25,061 bases of DNA, from the NCBI GenBank assembly GCA_008931825.1, contig QXVZ01000299.1, forward strand, positions 1-25,061. Reading direction: 5' to 3'. Below, piece after piece: positions 1 through 9,890 of this stretch. Source of the DNA: Phallusia fumigata. Taxonomy: Eukaryota; Chordata; Ascidiacea; Phlebobranchia; Ascidiidae. Each line of letters begins with the position of its first letter. The stretch's first letter is position 1. Position numbers and translations under genes: made by a program. The notes under the pieces were generated by a model that worked only from the letters and a program-made list of their open reading frames with translations, had not been told where the DNA came from and made no database searches.

Positions 1-520
1 TGGACAGTTTGTATAACATTGTCATTGTGATACAATCTTATTGTTTTACCCCATAGACTGAGCAGTTACCCCACCGACCCCGTAAAATGGGTGAAGTTGT
101 TAAACATTCATTGAATTGACTGATTTTCGGACAGTTTGTATAACATGTCATTGTGGTGCTATAATTTATATGTTTTACCCCATAGCCTCAGCAGTTACCC
201 CACTAGCCCCCTAAAATGGGTCAAGTTGTTAAACATTCTCTGAATTGCATGAAAATTGAACAGTTTGTATAACATATCATTGAGGTGCAGTAATTGATGT
301 GTTTCATGCTAGAGCTTCACCAGATACCACACTAACCCCCTTAAATGGGTCAAATTAATATAAGATGTCTGAATTAGATGAAATATGGAAAGTTTATATA
401 ACATGCCATTGCGGTGAATTTGTTTCTGTGTTTGCCCTGTAACCCTGGCAGTTAACTAGCCTTTTAAAGTTTGTAGGTTGGGTCATAGTTACTTATATTA
501 TTAATTCTGTGATTCATTTT
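1..520. repeat. Degenerate tandem repeat, period about 128 bp
   Basis: About four degraded units follow one another. Each opens with a variant of acagtttgtataacat (near 4, 131, 260 and 390), continues through a run like ttaccccac and taaaatgggtcaagtt, and ends in a phrase like aaacattctctgaattg. The spacing between units is 127-129 bases. Related sequence recurs in the introns at about 3860-4560 and 5544-5760, so this is a family and not a one-off. The rest of the segment up to 1004 is AT-rich intron with no exon I can support. Confidence 0.8.
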
Positions 521-1004
521 CTGTTTGCGAACAATTAAAGAAAAAATATCTGCTTCTGTTCTGTACATACATTATAGTGTGTGTGTGGGGACCCATGGGT
601 TTTTGCCTGCAGAAACAAAATCCTGTTTTAAAAAGCTTAAGTAACTTTGGGACCCAATGTGAAATGACATGGTGAATATATATGCATTTTCAAATAAGGT
701 AATAGTGTATATGGAATGGCAATATGGTGAAAGCCACCCTTCTAGTTTGTTGTTTAAAGTTTCCGTTTGATTCACCTGGCATTTGCCTACTTGCCCTTAT
801 CTGTTTAATTACTTCTTAACCATACATTAAAATGTATTGGTTATTTTGTCATTGCTGATAGTTGTTTTTTATGTTTTAAATGGCAAACAATACAAACACA
901 CAAAGCATCTTTTTCTGCTTATAAATGTATTGACATTATTAATGTTACTACAAAAAGGTTAATTGTATGCTTGTATGCGACAACAGTAATAAGTTTTTCT
1001 GCAG
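521..1004. other. Intron upstream of the first recognisable exon of gene 1
   Basis: AT-rich non-coding sequence ending in an acceptor, tttttctgcag, at 994-1004. The stretch 586-780 contains phrases (ggacccatg, gggacccaa, atggcaatatggtgaaagcc) that recur at about 4140-4190 and 4679-4745, so it belongs to the same intronic repeat family. No start codon or signal peptide is visible, so the gene begins to the left of the window. Confidence 0.6.
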
Positions 1005-1292
1005 ATATGATATCAGTGTTTGCATCCATCAATCTCACTGAACGAACATTTGCTGCTGATGCCAACAATAACCAAACATTAAAATTGGAAGTGGAAGAGG
1101 AACTACTTAATGCTTATCAAACACAGTCTGAAAGGGTGGTCAATGTAACTGTTATTGCTTTTGTGGTTGGAACCTTTCAATGTCACCATGAGCTGATAGT
1201 TTCTGACCAAACTGTACCACCAAATACAGCAGGCCTCAACTTAACAACAGTTGATTCCACACTGTATTCCAACTCAATTGTAAGATATAGGG
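1005..1292 (+). CDS. Gene 1 exon: SEA-like domain
   Basis: The open exon lies between acceptor ctgcag and donor gtaggt and is phase 1 at both ends (96 codons). The protein starts ISVFASINLTERTF, has a helix-like NQTLKLEVEEELLNAY, then alternating hydrophobic strands VVNVTVIAFVV and HHELIV, and ends NSIVRYRG. It aligns with the exons at 15298 and 23579, which share the F..(S/R)(I/V) start, an acidic helix, and the SLYRDNQVRYEG-type end. The pattern of strand, helix, strand, strand resembles SEA domains of mucins and other membrane-proximal glycoproteins. No clear GSVVV autocleavage site is visible. N-glycosylation sequons are present. The assignment rests on pattern recognition only; another small alpha/beta extracellular fold is possible. 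Confidence 0.72.
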
Positions 1293-1356
1293 GTAGGTAC
1301 TATTTGCTGATTTTTCAGTTTATTTTACTGTTATGTAACTTTAATTTTATTTTTAG

Positions 1357-1584
1357 TTTCTAATGGCCCAGATGATGGATATTTTATCACGGGTGATGCA
1401 ACATCAAAAATGATTGCCTATGTTGATGCGGGTTGCTCTGGTAATGGCTTGGAAAGTATGCAACTTTATACTAGAGATGGACTTGTTGGATCAGGATCAA
1501 TAGTTGATGCAACAGATGCAGACAGTGGAGTCAGCCCTGCAGGATCAACTAGAAATTTGGTATTGAATGCGACCTGCATTGGAG
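1357..1584 (+). CDS. Gene 1 exon: unrecognised extracellular domain X, first exon
   Basis: The exon lies between acceptor atttttag and donor gtattg and is phase 1 at both ends (76 codons). It contains GPDDGYFITGD, then VDAGCSGNG, a strand-rich middle and NLVLNATC near the end, with two cysteines and a sequon. It directly follows the SEA-like exon, the position occupied by the X exon of the downstream genes. The (D/E)xGC core recalls their EGC motif, but the similarity is weak. I do not recognise the family. The domain is small and Gly/Asp/Ser-rich with no membrane segment. Because it is symmetric, it can be skipped or duplicated without a frameshift. Confidence 0.78.
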
Positions 1585-1720
1585 GTATTGTTTTCACTTC
1601 ATGTAATTACCAACCATGCAGATAGTTTGTTTAGCACAAAAAAGGCATTAATAAAAATATTTGTAATCCTTAGCACAATAACATGTCTGTTTGTGTAAAC
1701 ATTTCTTGTTTATTTTTCAG

Positions 1721-1894
1721 TGTGTACATTGGAAACATTTCGCTTTTCACCAAACCCTGACACGATATATGCGTTCCGCCAAAACTATTTATTTGAGGGT
1801 TGTCTTGATGGAACAAATCCAAATTTCTATGATCGCTTCTTTTCTGCAAATTTTGGGGATTCTGCAGATAAATACACAATTTTGTTTACCACGA
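1721..1894 (+). CDS. Gene 1 exon: domain X, second exon
   Basis: The exon lies between acceptor tatttttcag and donor gtatgt and is phase 1 at both ends (58 codons). The protein begins VCTLETFRFSP, has YLFEGCLDG in the middle and ends YTILFTTS. It lines up with the X exons at 16158 and 24738 (V-start, aromatic strand, EGC, closing FLTFS/FFTSS), so I take it as the counterpart of that exon. There are two cysteines. Family unknown. Confidence 0.78.
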
Positions 1895-3502
1895 GTATGT
1901 ATATGTATCTTAAACTTGTGTGTTACATAACATTTGTAAGAGTACATGGTATTATTATGCAATTTTACTTACTAACATCAAAAGGACAAAATACTTTTGT
2001 AGAATCTATGTTTGCTTTCTGTACATATTCTTGTTCATTTTTTGCTATTTTCAAACACCAGAAAGACTTACGAAAAAAACCCTCTAAACTCACTCACTTA
2101 TGTGACTCCTTATTCCATGATGTAATGTAACTCTTATAAATTTGTTTAGATCTGCCATTAATGTTGGTTAATATGAAACAACAGTATTTTATCCACAACA
2201 GTGTTTAAATGTGAGCAATTTGTATGCCAGTGGCATTTACAGATAAAATAATGCTAAAATAGTGCCGCTTGTTTCCTGATTCTGAAAAGGGCAGTTGCAT
2301 GTTTGTGAAAAGCAACATTAAAAAAGGAGCATCAAAAAGAAGAAATTCAAAGTAGAATAACTGGCTATTCTAGAATAGTTGTTTCGAATCTAGAGTATCG
2401 AAGTCGTATATTAGTTTTGGCAGTACGTTGCACAAAATTGCAAGCAACAAAACGGCAATAAAAGACATTTATTTAATTTTAAAAGTACCCGATGCCTCTA
2501 TTACATCTGCTTTAACCCGAAGGTGATGTCCCTTTAAAGTTTAAACTCTAAACAATGTCAGATGTGCGGTCACATTCATATACATGTAAAGGTTGTAGGG
2601 GTGTTTGTTAGTGAAAGGCCCAAGCCAGTGAGGCAAACAGACAACTAAAACGAGTTGCACGATCAATGACGCATCAAAATTTTTGCTGATGCTGCAGAAC
2701 ATTCAACCTCGTTGTGATACTCCTGTTACTTGTTGTGCCTTAGTACACGTTGAACGCATCAGCCAAAAGGGAAAATTGTATGGTGCTGTCTCGTCTGTGA
2801 ATATCATTTGCATTACCATAAAGTGCAGACGTACTGCGCACACTTATACACGCTGTTTTGGATGTAAATATTATTGGTCCCAATTACCCGATATAATTGG
2901 CAAATGTGGATTTGAATCTGCCTGGATTTGAATCCTTATTTTGATATTTTACTTTGACCATCTCCAATCCCTATTTAGCGAATTCAGCAAATACTCAGAT
3001 ACCTTATTGGTAATGGAAGTGGTTTGGGTTGTGCTTCTATGGTTGCAAAAGGTTTTAACAATTGGACTTTTTAAAGTAAAGATTTTTTCTTTTTGATGAT
3101 TTGTTACTTACAATTAAGTATGTCATGTATGTTGTAGATAACATAAGATTACGATTCAAAACAACATTCTAGAAAGCCCCCTATTGTGTATTGCAATTCT
3201 TACACTCGGCACTATTTATTAACTATGTAGCCATAGCCTGTTTAGCTCTGATCAACTATTTGCGACATTTTGTGATATACTTCTGGTAACACTTTTTTCT
3301 GCTTTATTAAGATTTCACTTTGCTTGACTATCCCAGTTTTGTCACTGCATTAGCTGTTGTACCCCTTTAATTTATTTCACTAAGCAAAATAAATTTAGTT
3401 TAATCTTTCCCACTTAAATACAAGAATCTAAGGCAATCAAGTTTGAAGTCCTTTAGTGTATTATTTTTACCATAAATAAACTATAACAACACTGTTGTAT
3501 AG
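1895..3502. other. Long intron of gene 1
   Basis: AT-rich and non-coding. I found no exon with matching splice sites and phase, no tRNA and no clear transposon ends. Open frames here (for example 2683-2931) have no domain character and no splice logic. The intron ends at acceptor tgttgtatag before 3503. Confidence 0.6.
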
Positions 3503-3678
3503 ATCCTTCTGCTATTCAAAGCAGTTCATTTACACCAACTTCATTTATCAATGGCACTGGACTAACAATCACCTTTCCTCGCTCTGTCCTCACACGTGGA
3601 ATTGCTATTAATGTCAGCCTAAATGGCATGACAGAAACACTGAATGAAAATGAACTGGACAGCTCCAGTCAATATCAG
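3503..3678 (+). CDS. Gene 1 exon: FN3 domain, first half
   Basis: The exon enters in phase 1 and leaves in phase 0 at a strong donor, cag|gtaact. It encodes PSAIQSSSFTPTSF, then LTITFPRSV and IAINVSLNG, the A-B-C strand pattern of a fibronectin type III domain, and stops before the E-F-G strands, which are on the next exon. The same 1-to-0 then 0-to-1 split is used for the FN3 domains at 6999/7328, 7912/8299, 13017/13516 and 21502/22022. The classic Trp is replaced here by Phe. Confidence 0.78.
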
Positions 3679-4929
3679 GTAACTGTTGTGATCAACCATA
3701 CTTTACCCTCATGTTGCTGAAGAATGCTGTGGGTGTTTCCTACACACTATTAAATGTTTTATTTGTTTGTCTATCTATTTATGTTTAATAAGTTAATGAT
3801 GGGTCTGCTTCCTGAAGGGGCTGTAAATTGTTTTCACTTTTTTTTCTTTCCCTGCACCTTATCCATGCCCTTTTGGCATGAAATGTTTGATGGATGTGGA
3901 TGAAACTTTAACAGCTGGTAGACATGGTCATGGAATGGTTGTGTGTCATCCATTTCATTTAACCCCATAGCCCCAAAAGGTTACCCCACTACCACCCAAA
4001 AAAGGTTAAATTTTCCTTGCACATTGTACATGAACTTTAACCATGGATTTTCTTAGATGAAACTGATAGGTAGATATGATTATGGTGGTGTGCCATTGGT
4101 TTTATTTAACCCTACAGATCCAAACCAAACATTTTAATATTGTATGTGAAATGGCAATATGTTGAAAGCCTCCCTTCTAGATATCTTTCTTTTCCCTGAA
4201 GGGGAAACATTCTGTCTTCCCTTTGTTTTCTTTACTTTTTTCTCCCCCTGTAGCTTATCCATGTACTTTTGGCATGGATTGTTTGACAGATTTGGAAAGA
4301 AACTTTTATAGGTGATAGAAATGATTATGGCGGTGTTTCATCCATTTCGATTGACCCCCCTAAAATGTGTAAAATTTATAAACAAAATCAGAATTGGTTG
4401 AAATTTGATTTGCACAGTTTGCCCTTGTAGTGTATTGATTTTTTGTTTGACACTATACCCCTGGCAGTATTACCCCACTAGGCCCCTAAAATATGTCAAG
4501 TTATTAAACAATGTTTGAATCGAATGGAATTTTAAAAGTGGTGTGTCATTTCATTTTCTTCATTATTGTTATGATCACCAACTCTTTTATTAATAAAACA
4601 GAGTGAAATTTCCAAAAAATATCTGCTACAATTTTAAAATGTATCTAGAAAAATGCATAATCTATAGCTTTAAATGTGAGGACCCATGCATTTCTGTAAA
4701 AAGAACAAGCCAGAAAAACATTTTGTAAATAAAGGACCCAATAATATAGTGATCATTTTTAAATTGAGTGGTAGTATATGTGTGTATTTTACAACTACTT
4801 GACTGCTAATTTGCGTTTACTAGTTGGATTGATGTGTGGCGAATCATATTGTTGTTAGTCATTTGAAGAATTTTTACACCAACAGTTGTATTTGCTAAAC
4901 AACCACAGACATAAAACATTGTTTTACAG
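3679..4929. repeat. Intron made largely of an interspersed or tandem repeat family
   Basis: Segments beginning atccatgcccttttggcatg (3864) and atccatgtacttttggcatg (about 4258) repeat. Each is followed by a gatgaaactt/ggaaagaaactt phrase and a ttaacccc/ttgacccccctaaaat phrase. The block at about 4360-4530 is clearly related to the 128-bp tandem units at the left edge. The stretch 4294-5542 is present again at 5544 to about 6790. No coding exon before 4930. Confidence 0.65.
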
Positions 4930-5047
4930 GTGGTGTTTCACAATTTGTCCATTGATCAATCCTATCTGGTCACTGTCAGTGGAAATGTTCGTGCAGCAAA
5001 TGGTGACATACTGACTACTGAACAAACTACCTTTACTGCCACAACCA
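4930..5047 (+). CDS. Gene 1 exon: FN3 domain, second half (version E)
   Basis: The exon lies between acceptor gttttacag and donor a|gtaggt and runs from phase 0 to phase 1 (118 nt). It encodes VVFHNLSIDQSYLVTVSGNVRAANGD, the E-F-G half of an FN3 domain with the Tyr of the Y.V.V strand. It completes the exon at 3503. A near-copy lies at 6193. Since 118 is not a multiple of three, including both would shift the frame, so only one can be used per transcript. It also resembles the exon at 17321 of gene 2, placing both at the same point of the architecture. Confidence 0.8.
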
Positions 5048-5542
5048 GTAGGTTAAAGCATTTGTAAATTGCTGTCTACCATGTGGCAAGCAGTTAAATG
5101 CATTTTGAGGGTTTTAGTTTAGTTCACCCATTTTGCACCCAGTTTAGGGATTGTTTTATTTACAGACCCTTAAGGTCAGAAATGTCTGACAAAGTCAGTA
5201 GAAATTTAAATTGATCATATATATAATGTGCCTTTTAGGATATATTAGACCATGCCCTTATTACCACAATTGTATATGTCTGTGACCCATGCAATTATGC
5301 TTGCTGAAAATCTTTCATAACTCATTGCCTCCATTAAAATATGCATGTAACTGATTGGTAATAATGGTTGTGCACGATTTACGAATGAAACTTTCAAACA
5401 AAAATTAGTGGCAAGGGCAGAAAATGAGTATTAAAATACTAAGGTGTAGTAGGAGAATTATGTTAGTAAAAATTACACGTAACATAAAATTAAGAGGCTT
5501 CTGGTTAATGCACTGGTGCTGTGAAATGACTGTGTAAGTGTT
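5048..5542. other. Intron ending at an assembly gap
   Basis: Non-coding. It is almost identical to 6311-6790: about three differences in the first 345 bases, then rising. The N at 5543 follows, after which the sequence jumps back to a copy of 4294. Confidence 0.7.
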
Positions 5543-5543
5543 N
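5543..5543. other. Assembly gap (single N) at the seam of a duplication
   Basis: The N is followed immediately by sequence matching 4294 onward. The preceding 1.25 kb and following 1.25 kb are copies of each other. This is the expected picture when two contig ends from different haplotypes overlap but are not merged. A real tandem duplication is the alternative. Confidence 0.7.
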
Positions 5544-6192
5544 TGGAAAGAAACTTTTATAGGTGATAGAAATGATCATGGCGGTGTTTCATGCATTTCG
5601 ATTGACCCCCCTAAAATGTGTAAAATTTATAAACAAAATCAGAATTGGTTGAAATTTGATTGGCACAGTTTGCCCTTGTAGTGTATTGATTTTTTGTTTG
5701 ACACTATACCCCTGGCAGTATTACCCCACTAGGCCCCCTAAAATATGTCAAGTTATTAAACAATGTTTGAATCGAATGGAATTTTAAAAGTGGTGTGTCA
5801 TTTTATTTTCTTCATTATTGTTATGATCACCAACTGTTTTATTGATAAAACAGAGTGTTTGAAATTTCCAAAAGATATCTGCTACAATTTTGAAATGTAT
5901 CTAGAAAAATGCATAATGTATAGCTTTGTATGTGAGGACCCATGCATTTCTGCAAACAGGAACAAGCCGGCAAAAGATTTTGTAAATATAGGACCCAAAA
6001 ATATACTGAACATTTATCATTTTTAAATTGAGTGGTAGTATATTTATGTATTTTTCAACTACTTGACTGCTAATTTGTGTTTACTAGTTGGATTGATGTG
6101 TAATGAATCATATTTTTGTTAGTCATTTGAAGAATTTTACACCAACAGTTGTATTTGCTAAACAACCACAAACATAAAACCTTGTTTTGCAG
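5544..6192. repeat. Second copy of the intron sequence 4294-4929
   Basis: It matches 4294-4929 with about 5 percent substitutions and a few small indels (for example gagtgtttgaaatt against gagtgaaatt). It holds no exon. It ends at acceptor ttgttttgcag. Confidence 0.8.
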
Positions 6193-6310
6193 GTGGTCTT
6201 TAACAGTTTGTCCATTGATCAATCCTATCCAGTCACATTGAGTGGAAACGTTCGTGCAGCAAATGGTGACATACTGACTACTGAACCAACTACCTTCACT
6301 GCCCCAACCA
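6193..6310 (+). CDS. Gene 1 exon: FN3 domain, second half (version E-prime)
   Basis: It has the same length and phase (0 to 1) as the exon at 4930, with intact splice sites. The two differ at 12 of 118 bases. Six codon changes alter the residue (H/N, N/S, L/P, V/L, Q/P, T/P) and four are silent. It is either an allele of the 4930 exon placed in tandem by the assembler, or a mutually exclusive alternative exon. Both versions join the exon at 3503 in frame and continue in phase 1 to the EGF exon at 6857. Confidence 0.72.
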
Positions 6311-6856
6311 GTAGGTTAAAGCATTTGTAAATTGCTGTCTAGCATGTGGCAAGCAGTTAAATGCATTTTGAGGGTTTTAGTTTAGTTCACCCATTTTGCA
6401 CCCAGTTTAGGGATTGTTTTATTTACAGACCCTTAAGGTCAGAAATGTCTGACAAAGTCAGTAGAAATTTAAATTGATCATATATATAATGTGCCTTTTA
6501 GGATATATTAGACCATGCCCTTATTACCACAATTGTATATGTCTGTGACCCATGCAATTATGCTTGCTGAAAATCTTTTATAACTCATTGCCTCCATTAA
6601 AATATGCATGTAACTGATTGGTAATAATGGTTGTGCACGATTTACGAATGAAACTTTCATACAAATATTAGTGGCAAAGGCAGAAAATGAGTCTTAAAAT
6701 ACTATGGTGTAGTAGGAAATTTATGTAAGTAAAAATTACATGTAACATAAAATTAAGAGGCTTCTGGTTCATGCACTAGTGACATGACATGACTGTGTAA
6801 TTGTTGCACTGAATGACTATAAAAAAATGTAAACCAATTACAAACAAACATTACAG
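6311..6856. other. Intron, copy of 5048-5542 followed by unique sequence
   Basis: Positions 6311 to about 6790 repeat the intron downstream of version E. After that the sequence is unique and ends at acceptor acattacag. Nothing coding is seen. Confidence 0.65.
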
Positions 6857-6933
6857 ATCTAAANTGAACACTGTTGGTAGTTTTCAATGTGTATGCATGT
6901 CTGGATTTATTGGCGATGGTTTTCTTTGCGTAG
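6857..6933 (+). CDS. Gene 1 exon: EGF-like domain interrupted by a gap
   Basis: After the acceptor the bases read, in phase 1, D-L-N, the same start as the EGF exon at 17651 (DLNEC). Then comes the N at 6864. Past the N the frame reads NTVGSFQCVCMSGFIGDG followed by FLCVG and a donor g|gtatat in phase 1. That is the back half of an EGF domain (GSF.C.C..GF.GDG..C). The front half with its first cysteines is missing and a reading frame cannot be carried across the N, so the N stands for a deletion of perhaps 60-90 bases. The exon follows the FN3 domain, just as in gene 2. Confidence 0.7.
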
Positions 6934-6998
6934 GTATATCTGACTGCTTTTAAGATTTCCTTTATGAAGTTGTAATAATTTGAAGAATTTCTTTTCAG

Positions 6999-7084
6999 CC
7001 CCTCCCACTTTGATGATTACCTCCGTTACTCACACTTCGGTAGTTGTTACATTTGTGATTCGCGATACAAGGTTTCCCCATACA
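6999..7084 (+). CDS. Gene 1 exon: FN3 domain, first half
   Basis: The exon lies between acceptor tcttttcag and donor gtaagc and runs from phase 1 to phase 0 (86 nt). It encodes APPTLMITSVTHTSVVVTF, a typical FN3 A-B strand start with the P-P-T entry, and ends at RFPHT before the C-prime strand supplied by the next exon. Confidence 0.75.
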
Positions 7085-7327
7085 GTAAGCGTAAGATTTA
7101 TACTTGTTTGTTTATTTCTAATCATGTATTTGCAAAATGGTTTGTTTCATGCATCTAGACTGCATTTGCCCTGGCCCGTTTGTAGTTTGTTTTTTGAATG
7201 TAACTTATAAATCATGGGGCACACTAATAAACCTATGTTCAACGTTTCTTGCGTATACATCAATAGCAGATTTGGGCATACAACCAACAGCCTGTCAAAA
7301 TCAATTAACTACAGCACTTTGTTCCAG

Positions 7328-7493
7328 TTGATAGTGACAAACACTGTAAATGAAGTTGTGAGAATGATTACCAATATCACTACCGATTCCGTGGAAATAA
7401 CTGATTTGGAAGGGGCCACAAACTATGAATTTGTTGCTGAGCCTGAAGTTACAACTATGACAATAATGAGTGCACCAGTATCCCAAACAACAA
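7328..7493 (+). CDS. Gene 1 exon: FN3 domain, second half
   Basis: The exon lies between acceptor ttgttccag and donor a|gtaaac and runs from phase 0 to phase 1. It encodes LIVTNTVNEVV, then VEITDLEGATNYEFVAE with the conserved L.G.T.Y.F pattern of FN3 strands E-F, and ends SQTTS. The frame is also open further 5-prime, but only this acceptor joins the preceding exon in phase. Confidence 0.78.
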
Positions 7494-7911
7494 GTAAACT
7501 TTTTTTTTAAATTTTGTTCCTGTGATTTTGGTTTTAATTTTGTTACTATTACTTTTGAATTAGATATTAATTAGTAGGTTACAACCATACATATGTGAAC
7601 CTAGAAGGGTAATTTTTTCTGGCAGTTGTGTTTTTTGTTTCTGTATATTTGCAAATATTATTTGGCCTTTAACCAACAAACCTGGCTTTCTTTATGTTTG
7701 ACGCAAAAAATGTTTTGGGAAATGTGATATTTTGCTGATTCGAAAGTGTTGTCTGAATATCTTTGCCTTAGAAATGGTTTTCTGTAGTGTTTTGTACACC
7801 CATAAACGTTGCATCACAAACTAGAAAAAAATCTGTTTATGCAAGTGCAACAAAGTAATATACCGACTAAAAAATATACATACCTTCTTATTATTTTTCT
7901 CATTATACCAG
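7494..7911. other. Intron of gene 1
   Basis: AT-rich and non-coding, with no repeat I recognise. It ends at acceptor cattatacca|g before 7912. Confidence 0.6.
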
Positions 7912-8063
7912 ATTTCGGAATGGTAAGAGGTTTCAAAGTTGAAGAAATTGGAAGCAGCTTTGTTTTGCTGAAGTGGACACAATCACAAGGAGCTGAGTCT
8001 TATGTTTTAAATGTGGTTGTGGTGGTTGCTAGGAGACGAAGAATGGTGGCTGGTGCTGATTCG
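7912..8063 (+). CDS. Gene 1 exon: FN3 domain, first half
   Basis: The exon runs from phase 1 to phase 0 and ends at donor tcg|gtatga. It encodes VRGFKVEEIGSSFVLLKW followed by ESYVLNVVVVVA. The LLKW carries the canonical FN3 Trp and Y.LNV the C-strand Tyr. A run of four arginines (ARRRRM) directly follows the C-strand, an unusually basic loop for an ectodomain. Confidence 0.82.
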
Positions 8064-8298
8064 GTATGAATTTGTAAGAAAAAGGTCAATGGAGTCCATG
8101 AACTATCATTATTTGCAATTAGTGTCTACGTTTTAGTTAAAATGGCTATTTCAATTTAGGGAAATTGTGTTTCTTTGATTGGTTTAAAATGTGTAATTCT
8201 GAAATGCTAAAGTTTAATTGGTTGCAAGACTTTCATATCTGTTTTATACTGTATGCACTGATGTTGATGGTATTTGACTTTGTACAAATCTTTTTTAG

Positions 8299-8431
8299 AC
8301 CATCACCCTTTCACAAAATGCAACTGGTCACAATGTGACAGGATTGCAGGCTGCACAAAGCTACAATTTGCGCTTAGCTGCTCAAAACAGTGCAGGAACT
8401 GGAGTTTTTACTGAATTGCAAGTTACCACAA
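8299..8431 (+). CDS. Gene 1 exon: FN3 domain, second half
   Basis: The exon lies between acceptor ttttttag and donor a|gtaggt and runs from phase 0 to phase 1. It encodes VTGLQAAQSYNLRLAAQNSA followed by GTG, a textbook FN3 E-F-G pattern (L.....Y.LR..A.N.AG.G). Several Asn sequons are present. It completes the exon at 7912. Confidence 0.88.
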
Positions 8432-8912
8432 GTAGGTTATTAAACCCGAATTGTTTCAGCTTTGAAAACTCTGCTGTTAATATGGAAACATGCTTTAAAA
8501 ACTAGTACAAAACTCATGTTACTGGATACTCTGACATAGGAGTGTGTAAGGACATGTAGGAGACATTTAATGCATAGAATTACATGTGATATGAATTCAT
8601 GTGTCTTTTATTGTACAAAAAGTATGCATCAACCATGATCAACCGTAGATACTGTTAGACATGAGGTTGGGGTAACAGTGTTAAGTTTTTTGGGTAATTT
8701 TATGTCTCTTTTACTTAAAAAAGAATTATTACCAGGCAAGTTTATCCCATCTCCTGCACTTTGGTGTTATGCATTGTTTGTTGTAACTGCTTACATGTGG
8801 ACTAAGTGATATAGTGTAATCATATGGTGATAAAGACTCTATCGCACCACCTAAGGCTATAGTATGCTTTGATTTTTGTTTCTCAATTTTTCAACTGTGT
8901 GTTTTCTTCCAG
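8432..8912. other. Intron of gene 1
   Basis: Non-coding, AT-rich, no recognisable element. It ends at acceptor gttttcttccag. Confidence 0.6.
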
Positions 8913-9050
8913 GGCCTAATGCTACGACTGGATTATTAATTGTAGACTCGTGTACAACACCTCGCTTAACTTGGGATTCTGTCAATGGTGCTACAACATA
9001 CTCAATCCTTGTATTATCTGCTTTCACTTCAGATACATATACTACTGCAG
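8913..9050 (+). CDS. Gene 1 exon: FN3-like domain, first part
   Basis: The exon lies between acceptor cttccag and donor gtgtgt and is phase 1 at both ends, unlike the other FN3 splits. It encodes LLIVDSCTTPRLTWDSVNGA followed by TTYSILV, with the FN3 Trp and C-strand Tyr. A cysteine in strand B could pair with one in the next exon. Confidence 0.75.
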
Positions 9051-9333
9051 GTGTGTGATTTGTTTTTACTGCCAATGGTTCAGAACAGCAAAGATAGTTT
9101 GTATTGGGCTCTATCTTTTGCCCCTCCAATCATTCCTTCTTTAAAAAGGTATGTAATCATTTGGGCTATAAAGGGAGTAATTATGCACACTGCTTCCTTT
9201 TTATGGTTTTTTGCTGCATAACTTCAACCTACTTTCTGACATCAATAATAAAAACCTTTTACATTTTAACCACCTTTACTGTTTTGTCACTATTCTGGAA
9301 AAATAAAAATTCTCATTTTGGCTTGTTTTGCAG

Positions 9334-9441
9334 AACCCAGTTTGGTTTTGACCAACTTGAGCAATTGTTTGAACTACAGTGTTGCTGTCTCAGCATGTAA
9401 TGATCTGTGTGGCTCTCCAATTAGTGGAAGCATTATACCAG
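9334..9441 (+). CDS. Gene 1 exon: FN3-like domain, second part
   Basis: The exon lies between acceptor ttgttttgcag and donor g|gtacat and is phase 1 at both ends. It encodes LTNLSNCLNYSVAVSACNDL followed by CGSPISG. The L.N....Y.V.V.A.N pattern is FN3-like, and three cysteines are added. With the 8913 exon it forms the last FN3 domain before the EGF exon. Confidence 0.75.
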
Positions 9442-9890
9442 GTACATTACCTTTTTCAAAATTCTTACAGCACAAAATAAGCTACTTGCACTTCTACCCT
9501 CTGAGGCTATTTACATGATGTGCAATTTAAATGATTAATTCTACTCTAATTTAAAAAACCCAAAAAAAATCTAGTTGTCCAAGTCTGGTGCAAGCTACAG
9601 TTGATCCTCCTATGACAGGGTGGACCCAAAGAGCAAAAAATAACAACAACGTTTACTCTGGTGTTTTTGTTTATATGTTCGCCCTTTAAAGTGGGTTTCT
9701 GCCATTGTTGCTTAATAAGTGGTCGTTTTCACCGTTCTGACGTAGTGCAGGTGTTTTCAGACTGGCGAATGATTTAGTGCTATTGGGTCTCTTTTTTTAC
9801 ACGTAGCGAAATAAACTCAATTACCCTACAGCTACATCCCTACAACTTCACGATTTTTAAATTTCAAAACATTTTTATCCGAAATCCTAG
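9442..9890. other. Intron with a degraded mobile-element copy
   Basis: The part at about 9640-9835 ends gatttagtgctattgggtc followed by agcgaaataaactcaa. That is the reverse-oriented end of the same short element seen at 13660-13855, 16900-17060 and 20514-20580. Nothing coding is seen. Confidence 0.55.

Noticed and set aside
2683..2931. 82-codon open frame in the long intron
   Set aside because: No domain pattern, no matching splice sites or phase, and no counterpart in the paralogues.
5763..6026. 87-codon open frame with a hydrophobic stretch
   Set aside because: It lies in the repeated intron; the copy at about 4512-4740 has frame-breaking indels, and there are no splice signals.
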